Assembly: GCA_945861815.1 (NCBI GenBank)
Contig: CAMAVV010000128.1
Coordinates: 1 to 5,274, forward strand
DNA length: 5,274 bases
DNA from: Thermoflexus hugenholtzii JAD2
Lineage (GTDB): Bacteria; Chloroflexota; Dehalococcoidia; SHYB01
Reading direction: 5' to 3'
A model generated the notes under the pieces. The model saw nothing but the letters and a program-made list of their open reading frames with translations, was not told where the DNA came from and did no database searches. This document shows, piece after piece, positions 1 through 5,274 of the stretch; position 1 is the first letter of the stretch, and every line of letters starts with the position of its first letter. The translations under genes and the position numbers were made by a program.

Positions 1-1
1 G

Positions 2-463
2 TTGACCATGGCCTTGCCAATCCTGATTGCCGATAGAGAGATGATGAAGGCTGCGACAAAGAATCTCCCCTCTGCTGCGTTGAAGCTCGCCGACTGCTTT
101 TGGCCAGGTGCGCTCACAGTGGTCGTCGAGCGCTCGTCGCTGATTCCTGACATCGTGACCGCCAATGCGCCGACCGTTGCAATCCGCATCCCTGACCATC
201 TAACGCCGCGCGCGCTTGCGAAAGGTCTCGGCGCACCCCTTGTCGGCACCAGCGCGAACAGATCAGGGCAGCCATCGGTGACAACGGCGCGCGAGGTGAG
301 GGCACAGCTTGGCAATGACGCCGGCTACGTCATCACTGGGCGATGTAAGGGCGGCGTAGAGTCAACCATCATCGACCTGACACAGAGGCCGCCCAAGATA
401 CTACGCAAAGGGCCTGTCACGCAGGAACAACTTGAGGCCGTAATCGGTAGGGTTGCGGTATGA
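2..463 (+). CDS. tsaC: L-threonylcarbamoyladenylate synthase (TsaC/YrdC domain), 5'-truncated by window edge
   Basis: This enzyme makes threonylcarbamoyl-AMP from threonine, bicarbonate and ATP in the cytoplasm. It is the first step of t6A formation at position 37 of tRNAs that read ANN codons. About 153 residues are visible. The first codons (LTMALPILIAD) match the family region after the substrate-binding K-x-R motif, so roughly 55-60 N-terminal residues lie upstream; the TTG at base 2 is not a real start. Family marks are the WPGALT stretch near residue 35, VAIRIPDH near 59, the SUA5 signature GTSANRSG near 82-89, ESTIIDL near 120 and the ending LRKGPVT. The protein stops right after the YrdC domain, so it is the short TsaC form without the Sua5 C-terminal domain. 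Its TGA overlaps the next gene's ATG (ATGA). Family assignment is firm; tsaC rather than another short YrdC paralogue is likely. Confidence 0.93.
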   Translation: MTMALPILIADREMMKAATKNLPSAALKLADCFWPGALTVVVERSSLIPDIVTANAPTVAIRIPDHLTPRALAKGLGAPLVGTSANRSGQPSVTTAREVRAQLGNDAGYVITGRCKGGVESTIIDLTQRPPKILRKGPVTQEQLEAVIGRVAV

Positions 464-1485
464 CAACCACACCTAGGCCAAGCTCCCTTATGCGCTTGCA
501 ACCAGAGATCGAGGCTGAACTCAAGCGGTCCATCGCCGATTCAAAGTCGCCTCTTATCCGTATGCTGCGCTATCACCTTGGCTGGGCCGACCAGATGGGG
601 ATGCCGGAGCGGCACGGGATGCAGGAACGTAATCTGGGGACGCTGACGCTCGTCTCTACTGAGACAGTGGGCGGCTCCGCACAAAAGGCGATGGCTGCCG
701 CCGCGGCCATCGAACTAACGAACGCCTACTTCCAGATCCACGAGCAGCTTCGGAGAGGAGCGCCTGAAGTGAACGGCAGAGCGGCGCTCTGGTGGCATGC
801 AGGCGCCTCCCAGGGAATCAACGCCGGCGACGGCATGTATGCACTCGCACGCCTCACGCTCATGCGCCTGGAAGAACAAGGTATGGCGGCAGAGCGCATC
901 GTTGGCGCAATGGCGATACTGGACAAGGCCTGCCTGCGCATCACGGAGAGCCTCTATGCTGAGATCTCTGCAGAGGGAACGCCGCAACAGACGCCTGAAT
1001 CGTATCTGGAAACCCTTAAGGGCAAGGCATCGCTCTACGGGTGCGCCTGCGCGATGGGCGCATCCCTTGCTCACGCCCAGCCAGGAACAATCGACGCGCT
1101 GAGAGAGTTTGGTGAACTTGTTGGAGCGGCGGCGCTTATTCGCGAAGAGGTCGCCGCTATCTGGGGCGTCCACGGCAGCGCAAAGTCTCAGTTCATCGAG
1201 ATGCTGGATAAGCGACGGTCGTTGCCCATCCTTGCTGCGTTCAAGATGTCCACCGGGAAAGACCAGGCGGCGCTTGAAGCAACAATCGTCCGTGACGAGC
1301 CGCTATCTGACGAACGTCTCAATTTCATGCTTCGCATTATGGAAGGTGTCGGGGCAAAACGCTTCTGCGAAGCGGCGGCAGGTAAACGAATGGATGCAAG
1401 TATCGCCATACTGAAACGGTCTGGTTTGTCAGCGAGCGCGGCGGAATCGTTGGAAGAGCTTGCCCGGCACATGGCGGGTGGATGA
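460..1485 (+). CDS. Polyprenyl synthetase family protein lacking both Asp-rich motifs (probable pseudoenzyme)
   Basis: This 341-aa protein resembles trans-isoprenyl diphosphate synthases (the farnesyl/geranylgeranyl synthase fold, all alpha-helical). Matching stretches are AAAAIELTNAYFQIHEQL (80-97), GINAGDGMYALA (119-130), LKGKASLYGCACAMGASLA (186-204), LIREEVAAIWG (226-236) and the DKRRSLPIL block (250-258). In active enzymes the first metal site reads DDxxD right after IH; here it is E95-Q-L-R-R99. The arginine pair just after it is V104-N105. The second site, DDxxD before IWG, is E229-E-V-A-A233. The N-terminal GKRxRP diphosphate-binding motif is reduced to about one arginine (R57). Length is normal and the frame is open throughout. 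It starts at the ATG overlapping the tsaC stop, with a weak GGTAGGG ribosome site 7 nt upstream, and ends in an ATGA overlap with the DUF502 gene. Catalysis by the usual Mg-dependent mechanism looks unlikely. A regulatory or partner subunit is one possibility; the function is unknown. Confidence 0.85.
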   Translation: MTTTPRPSSLMRLQPEIEAELKRSIADSKSPLIRMLRYHLGWADQMGMPERHGMQERNLGTLTLVSTETVGGSAQKAMAAAAAIELTNAYFQIHEQLRRGAPEVNGRAALWWHAGASQGINAGDGMYALARLTLMRLEEQGMAAERIVGAMAILDKACLRITESLYAEISAEGTPQQTPESYLETLKGKASLYGCACAMGASLAHAQPGTIDALREFGELVGAAALIREEVAAIWGVHGSAKSQFIEMLDKRRSLPILAAFKMSTGKDQAALEATIVRDEPLSDERLNFMLRIMEGVGAKRFCEAAAGKRMDASIAILKRSGLSASAAESLEELARHMAGG

Positions 1486-2201
1486 TGGAACCAAATCACA
1501 AAGCACGTCAACACATCGGATCGATTCCATATAGAGTGCGCGAGCGTCTCTATATCCACTGGCTGTTCCGGCACCTGCGGACCCATCTCATCGCCGGCAC
1601 CATCGCCCTCATCCCGCTTGTCGTTACCGCTCTTATCCTCAGTATCTTTTTCAATTTTGTCGATGACCGAGTTCAGCCGCTTGTTGAGCAAATCTTTGGC
1701 CGGGAAATTCTAGGAGTTGGCGTCGGCATCACCATCGTCAGCGTCTACATCGTCGGGCTCATCGTGCGCACCACGTATGGGCGGCCGTTCATTCGCGCAG
1801 TGGAGATGGTTATCCTGCGAGTTCCGCTAATCAAGTCTATCTACAACCCAACAAAACAGATCATGGACTCGTTATCTACCGCTGGGAAAGCGCCGCACCG
1901 GGTTGTCATTATCCCCTGGCCCAGCAAAGAGACGCACACTATCGGTTTCCTCACTGCAGAGGTGACCGATGGGGAAGGCAAGATCTTCTGCAATGTGCTG
2001 GTGCCGACGACGCCTACTCCGCAATCGGGGCTATTGGCAATCGTTCCGAAGGAAGATGTCATCTTCACCGACCTGACGCTCGATGAGGGCCTGCGCCTGG
2101 TCATCTCCAGCGGCGTGATCTCGCCCAAGGACCTGATGCGGAAGCGCCCCCACGGACGGCCAGAGAACAAGGACCCGAACGAGGTGCCGGAGCGGTTGTA
2201 G
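1482..2201 (+). CDS. DUF502 family membrane protein
   Basis: This 239-aa inner-membrane protein belongs to the DUF502 family (related to plant COV/LCV proteins); its biochemical role is unknown. A basic, amphipathic N-terminus (1-34) precedes two hydrophobic helices, about residues 35-58 and 75-97, which form a hairpin with a short acidic loop containing DDRVQP. The conserved segments follow in family order: GLIVRTTYG (92-100), RVPLIKSIYNPTKQI (113-127), and VLVPTTPTPQSG (172-183) leading into the IVPKEDV segment (187-193). The last 25 or so residues are charged and probably disordered. Length is typical for the family. The ATG at 1482 overlaps the upstream TGA; an ATG at 1485 is equally possible and no strong ribosome site separates them, which fits translational coupling. 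It is the last gene of the + strand operon, with no clear terminator in the 28 bp after it. Confidence 0.93.
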   Translation: MMEPNHKARQHIGSIPYRVRERLYIHWLFRHLRTHLIAGTIALIPLVVTALILSIFFNFVDDRVQPLVEQIFGREILGVGVGITIVSVYIVGLIVRTTYGRPFIRAVEMVILRVPLIKSIYNPTKQIMDSLSTAGKAPHRVVIIPWPSKETHTIGFLTAEVTDGEGKIFCNVLVPTTPTPQSGLLAIVPKEDVIFTDLTLDEGLRLVISSGVISPKDLMRKRPHGRPENKDPNEVPERL

Positions 2202-2229
2202 GAACTCGCGGTGCAGCGATAGTGCATAG

Positions 2230-3948
2230 CTAGCCCTTCCTTGCGCTGCTGCGAAGAACGCGCCCCGGCTCGATTCCAGTGTGCCTGCCGTCCTTCACAA
2301 AGACCTGTCCATTGACGATGGTGCAGTGGACGCCTTCAGCGCCTTGAATAAAGCGGTACTCGCCGCCAGGTAAATCGTTAACGCTCTTTGCTGGGGTGGT
2401 CTTGAGGCGTTCAGGGTCAAAGACCGCGATGTCAGCTGCCATGCCCTCTTTAATGACGCCCCTATCGGCCAGGCCGATGATGGAGGCTGGCAGAGAGGTG
2501 AACTTACGCACCCCCTCTTCCCAGGTCGTGAGGTTGCGCTCTCGCACCCAGTTGCTTAGGAAGTACGTATGGTCGCCAGCGATGCAGTCGCCGCTGATGT
2601 GCGCGCCTGCGTCGGATTGATACGGGAGCGTGTACGGGCTGGAGAGCATCGCAATGGTGGCAGGCTCGTCCTCCGGAAGCGAGGGCTTGGAACGGAACTG
2701 CGTCTCGAAGTTCTCCTCCAGGATGAGTTCAATCATCACGTCGGCGATGTGCTTGCCGGTCTGCTTCGCCACATCCACCACAGACTGCCCGTTCATCCAC
2801 TGGTTCTTTGGCAATGTTGCCTTGTCCACCAAAAAAGCTGCCCACCGGATGCGCGGGCGTTGCATACCCTTGCCGGCAGGCTCGGCATTCTGGAAATCGA
2901 TGGAGTCGCGATAGGCCTGGCGAAGTGAGGCATCGGCAAAGCGCGCCTTGCGCTGGTCGATGGGCAACTCCATCGTCTCGCGCCAGGTGGTGATCCCTGC
3001 GAAGAAGCCCGTGCGTTTGAGAGTGAAGACCCGGTTGAAGGGCGTCGCGCGGCTGAGGCCATAGACGTGCGCGCCCCTCTTCGCCGCCTGCGCCATGTAG
3101 TCCTGTTCCCTCTTCCAGCCGTTGGGGTAGTCCCACTTGTAGCGGTGTCCGTTCCAGTGGACGGCGCGGCCGCTTGTCATGGAGAGCCGATAGAGGAGAT
3201 CAAGGTCGCCATCGCTCAATTCAGCGATCACCGTGCGCGGGATGATGCCGATGGAGCCGGTTTTCCGCTTGGCGAGGGTTTGGGCAAGGGCAAGCAGTTC
3301 ATCGTCGTCAGCCAGGCGGCTGGGCACCGGGCCGCCATTGGCGAGGACGTGGGTTGGCGAAAGGGAGGTTGACCAGCCAAAGGCACCTGCATCGAGGGAG
3401 TCATCGAGGATAGCCTGCATGCGCTGGACTTCCTCGGCTGTGGCCCTGCGCTCGATGGAGGCATCGCCCATGGCGTAGAGGCGTATCGCTGCGTGGCCGA
3501 CGAGGGGCGCGACGTTCAGTCCGAGCCGCCTGTCCAAGCAGTCCATCCACTGAGGAAAGGTCTCCCAGTCCCAAGGCAAGCCCAGCTTAAGCACGGAGGA
3601 GGTGATCTCCTCCACCTTGGCAAACATCCCCATAACCGCATCGCGATCACCTGGTTTGCACGGGGCAAGCGTCAGGCCGCAGTTGCCTGTCATGACCGTG
3701 GTGACGCCGTGCCAGCATGAAGAAGTAGCGAGAGGGTCCCAGAAAAGCTGACAATCGTAGTGGGTGTGGATATCGATGAAGCCCGGCGTGACGAATAGGC
3801 CATGGGCGTCAATGACTTGCTTGGCGGTGTCTCGTGCGCGTCCCACCTCAACGATCTTTCCATCGCGCACGGCGACATCGGCCTGGCGGCGGGGTGCGCC
3901 TGTCCCATCCAGGACGGTGCCGTTCTTTATCAGCAGGTCATAGCTCAC
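2230..3948 (-). CDS. D-aminoacylase-like amidohydrolase (N-acyl-D-amino-acid deacylase family)
   Basis: This is a metal-dependent hydrolase of the amidohydrolase superfamily, closest in pattern to N-acyl-D-amino-acid deacylases, which release D-amino acids from N-acyl forms. The 572-aa protein starts with the usual beta-sandwich strand (YDLLIKNGTVLDGTG). Then come the metal site TPGFIDIHTHYD (H61 and H63), TGNCGLTLAPC with the likely bridging C90, PLVGHAAIR (148-156), candidate metal ligands H264 (AVHWNG) and H294 (AHVYG), and SDAGAH with catalytic-type D446. The C-terminus returns to the sandwich with GVIKEGMAADIAVFDP (497-512) and the TGIEPGRVLR ending (557-566). I chose the GTG at 3948 because AGGAG lies 8 nt upstream and the residues before it are non-conserved. 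A TTG at 3984 would add 12 residues but falls inside the promoter spacer. There is no signal peptide, so it is probably cytoplasmic. The true substrate (D-amino acid, hydantoin-like ring or other amide) cannot be told from sequence. Confidence 0.92.
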   Translation of the reverse strand: MSYDLLIKNGTVLDGTGAPRRQADVAVRDGKIVEVGRARDTAKQVIDAHGLFVTPGFIDIHTHYDCQLFWDPLATSSCWHGVTTVMTGNCGLTLAPCKPGDRDAVMGMFAKVEEITSSVLKLGLPWDWETFPQWMDCLDRRLGLNVAPLVGHAAIRLYAMGDASIERRATAEEVQRMQAILDDSLDAGAFGWSTSLSPTHVLANGGPVPSRLADDDELLALAQTLAKRKTGSIGIIPRTVIAELSDGDLDLLYRLSMTSGRAVHWNGHRYKWDYPNGWKREQDYMAQAAKRGAHVYGLSRATPFNRVFTLKRTGFFAGITTWRETMELPIDQRKARFADASLRQAYRDSIDFQNAEPAGKGMQRPRIRWAAFLVDKATLPKNQWMNGQSVVDVAKQTGKHIADVMIELILEENFETQFRSKPSLPEDEPATIAMLSSPYTLPYQSDAGAHISGDCIAGDHTYFLSNWVRERNLTTWEEGVRKFTSLPASIIGLADRGVIKEGMAADIAVFDPERLKTTPAKSVNDLPGGEYRFIQGAEGVHCTIVNGQVFVKDGRHTGIEPGRVLRSSARKG

Positions 3949-3956
3949 GGAAGTGG

Positions 3957-3961
3957 CTCCT
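3957..3961 (-). promoter_or_regulatory. Shine-Dalgarno AGGAG for the amidohydrolase
   Basis: On the minus strand AGGAG is followed by 8 nt and then GTG AGC TAT GAC, the first codons of the conserved YDLLIKNG strand. It decides the GTG start at 3948 over the upstream TTG at 3984, which has no comparable site. With the promoter just upstream, the leader would be only about 15 nt. Confidence 0.75.
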
Positions 3962-3969
3962 AGGGCTGC

Positions 3970-3998
3970 ACTATCCTGCGCCAAGCAGCAACTGTCAA
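3970..3998 (-). promoter_or_regulatory. Sigma70-like promoter of the amidohydrolase gene
   Basis: Read on the minus strand, a perfect -35 hexamer TTGACA (3998-3993) is separated by exactly 17 bp from GATAGT (3975-3970), which matches 4 of 6 bases of TATAAT, including A2 and the final T. Transcription would start near 3963, just before the AGGAG site. The location in the only sizeable gap of the minus-strand block supports it. It is predicted by pattern only. Confidence 0.6.
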
Positions 3999-4035
3999 GA
4001 AGCCTGGCTGTGCCGATAGTAACGGCTTATCGCCG

Positions 4036-4707
4036 CTATGCCAGCGGTTGGACACACTCCGGCGTGTCTATCTTCCAGCTGTTCACCCCAGGACGGACCT
4101 CGTGATAGGCCATCTCCTCAGCCGGGAAAGGCACTAAGACCTTTGTGAGCGTCTTCGGCTCCTCGGTGCGCGGGTCGAGCCAGAGGGCCTCGGTCTCCGG
4201 GGAGAGGATGACGGGCATGCGATCGTGGATAGGCGACATGACAGAATTGGCGCTTGTGGTGAGGATAGTGAATGAGCGCACCCACTTATTCTCGGGGGAC
4301 TTCCACAGCTCCCACAGGCCAGCGAAGGCGAAGGGTCCCTTGGACTTGAGGGTGAAGTAGAAGGGTGTCTTCGCCTTACCTTCCCGCAGCCACTCGTAAA
4401 AGCCGGTGGCGACGACAAGGCAGCGACGTTTCCTGAAGGCGACTCGGAAGGCTGCCGTTTCAGCGGCCGTCTCCGCCCTGGCGTTGATAAACCGCGCGCC
4501 GATAGAGAGGTCTTTGGCCCAGTGCGGCACCAGGCCCCATCGCATCAGGTTCGCTTGGCGGTCGCCGTTGGCATCGGTAACGACGGCGAGCGACTCTTGG
4601 GTAGGCGCGACGTTGTAGCGAGGCAGAAGCTCCTGCGAGCCAGCATCGCAGTGGAAGCGCTCTTCGATCTCAGGATTAGACGAGGCGACGGCATAGCGGC
4701 CGCACAT
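4036..4707 (-). CDS. SOS response-associated peptidase (SRAP; YedK/HMCES family)
   Basis: This protein shields abasic sites in single-stranded DNA by forming a covalent thiazolidine link through its N-terminal cysteine. All residues known from E. coli YedK are present in this 223-aa protein: C2 in MCGRY (exposed when Met is removed), N75 and R77 in FINARAET, E105 in TGFYEW and H161 in HDRMP. Other family blocks are PRYNVAPTQ (29-37) and MRWGLVPHWAKD (55-66). The start must be the ATG at 4707, because the GTG one codon earlier (4710) would place the cysteine third and block the chemistry. Length is normal. The ATG overlaps the TGA of the upstream flavin oxidoreductase gene by one base (TGATG), so translation is probably coupled and the gene shares that transcript. 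No LexA-type box is visible directly upstream. Only a weak GAAAGAG ribosome site is seen. Confidence 0.96.
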   Translation of the reverse strand: MCGRYAVASSNPEIEERFHCDAGSQELLPRYNVAPTQESLAVVTDANGDRQANLMRWGLVPHWAKDLSIGARFINARAETAAETAAFRVAFRKRRCLVVATGFYEWLREGKAKTPFYFTLKSKGPFAFAGLWELWKSPENKWVRSFTILTTSANSVMSPIHDRMPVILSPETEALWLDPRTEEPKTLTKVLVPFPAEEMAYHEVRPGVNSWKIDTPECVQPLA

Positions 4708-5274
4708 CACGCGCTCTTTCGTTTTTCTTTGTCTTTGAAATACGGGATAACGTATTTCCCCATGAGGCGTATCGAGTTCATCAGCTTCTCATGAGGGATG
4801 CGTCCGACCTGCATCATGCAAAGGATCTGGTCGGCCCCTGCATCCTGGTACATCTCGATGACGCGGATGCAGGCATCCGGGTCGCCGATGCAAAATGCGC
4901 CAGTGTTGATCTGCTCGTTGTAGTCCATCGGCTTGGGCGGCAAGGCGGAATCGCCTGGAGTCACATTGAGCTTGTGGTAGCGATAGCTTGGCGGCACGTC
5001 CTTCATATCGACGCGCTGCCAGCTTGGGTCGTAGAGCTTTTTGTTTGTGGCAAAGTACCAGAGGGCGTTCGGCCCGCCAATCTCCCTGGCTATTGAGTCC
5101 TTCTCATCGCAATAGGTCATTGCAAAAGCGCCGACCTGTTCGTGTTTATACGAGCCGATCTGCTTCGCAGGGCTCACAACCGCCTTGCGATAATCAGCGA
5201 TGCGCTCCTTCAGATGGCCTGGGGGCGCGATTGCGAAGCACAGAGCGCCAATGCCGTGCTGCCCGGCTATGGTG
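4707..5274 (-). CDS. LLM-class flavin-dependent oxidoreductase, C-terminal half (N-terminus beyond window)
   Basis: This is a luciferase-like monooxygenase family protein, which uses reduced flavin (FMN or F420, supplied by a partner) to oxidise a small organic substrate. The substrate is unknown. The frame is open to the window's right edge and about 188 residues are visible. They begin TIAGQHGIGALCFAIAPP, a conserved family segment, so the protein truly continues and the GTG at 5177 is only an internal codon. Full-length relatives are around 350-400 residues. Further family marks are FAMTYCDEKDSIAREI, the CIGDPDACIRVIEMYQDAGA helix-turn near residues 128-147, and the typical ending DQILCMMQVGRIPHEKLMNSI followed by GKYVIPYF. 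A lysine-rich tail (KDKEKRKSA) ends at a TGA overlapping the SRAP start. Such genes are strongly expanded in SAR202-type Chloroflexota, which fits the rest of the window. Confidence 0.9.
   Translation of the reverse strand, partial: TIAGQHGIGALCFAIAPPGHLKERIADYRKAVVSPAKQIGSYKHEQVGAFAMTYCDEKDSIAREIGGPNALWYFATNKKLYDPSWQRVDMKDVPPSYRYHKLNVTPGDSALPPKPMDYNEQINTGAFCIGDPDACIRVIEMYQDAGADQILCMMQVGRIPHEKLMNSIRLMGKYVIPYFKDKEKRKSA

Larger units (their letters stand above)
3949..4035. other. 87-bp intergenic region between SRAP gene and amidohydrolase
   Basis: This is the largest gap in the window. It holds the promoter and ribosome site of the downstream amidohydrolase. At its upstream end a short imperfect hairpin (4020-4038) spans the SRAP stop codon but has no U-run. 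No small open frame or RNA gene is apparent. Confidence 0.6.

Noticed and set aside
715..1173. 152-aa open frame on the minus strand inside the polyprenyl-synthase-like gene
   Set aside because: Arginine- and cysteine-rich composition typical of an antisense shadow; no recognisable domain; the + strand frame has clear family motifs.
1188..1691. 167-aa minus-strand open frame across the synthase/DUF502 junction
   Set aside because: Low-complexity shadow translation, no family motif, and it opposes two well-supported genes.
2569..2928. 119-aa + strand open frame within the amidohydrolase
   Set aside because: Antisense shadow of conserved amidohydrolase sequence, with no motif or ribosome site of note.
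3949..3984. N-terminal extension of the amidohydrolase from TTG at 3984
   Set aside because: The residues are not family-like, the TTG lies within the predicted promoter spacer, and AGGAG is correctly placed for the GTG at 3948.
4020..4038. 7-bp imperfect stem with 5-nt loop spanning the SRAP stop codon, considered as a terminator
   Set aside because: Only four GC pairs plus a G-U wobble, and no U-run follows; it also overlaps the stop codon. Too weak to call.
4708..4710. GTG at 4710 as the SRAP start
   Set aside because: It would make the catalytic cysteine residue 3; the ATG at 4707 gives Met-Cys as the family requires.
5175..5177. GTG at 5177 as the start of a short 156-aa oxidoreductase-like protein
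   Set aside because: The frame stays open to the window edge and the extra 32 residues match the conserved AGQHGIGAL-type family segment, so the gene simply continues outside.

Overview
The window holds six protein-coding genes and almost no free space. There are three + strand genes on the left (1..2201) and three - strand genes on the right (2230..5274), meeting head to head at a 28-bp gap. The genes at both ends run off the window. I saw no RNA gene, insertion sequence, CRISPR array or long repeat. The combination of a large D-aminoacylase-type amidohydrolase, a luciferase-like flavin oxidoreductase and a polyprenyl-synthase-like protein in moderately GC-rich, tightly packed DNA suggests a Chloroflexota genome of the Dehalococcoidia/SAR202 kind. 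That is inference from remembered family distributions, not a search.

Left block (+): the C-terminal part of a TsaC/YrdC-type threonylcarbamoyl-AMP synthase (tRNA t6A modification), then a 341-aa protein with the fold signature of trans-polyprenyl diphosphate synthases, then a 239-aa two-helix membrane protein of the DUF502 family. Each junction is a 4-bp ATGA overlap, so the three are probably one translationally coupled operon. The middle gene is the most interesting item: it aligns without gaps to the family pattern around the first aspartate-rich motif, yet both DDxxD motifs and most other diphosphate-binding residues are replaced. It looks like an intact pseudoenzyme.

Right block (-): the C-terminal half of an LLM-class flavin-dependent oxidoreductase overlaps by 1 bp (TGATG) a complete SRAP/YedK-type protein with all its known active-site residues. 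After 87 bp comes a complete N-acyl-D-amino-acid deacylase-like amidohydrolase. The 87-bp gap contains a good sigma70-like promoter (TTGACA, 17 bp, GATAGT) and an AGGAG ribosome site that fixes a GTG start for the amidohydrolase. That gene therefore probably has its own transcription start in addition to any readthrough.

The left operon links a translation-fidelity enzyme with an isoprenoid-synthase-like protein and a membrane protein. The right block combines catabolic or redox enzymes with a DNA-damage protein. No shared pathway is evident across the two blocks.
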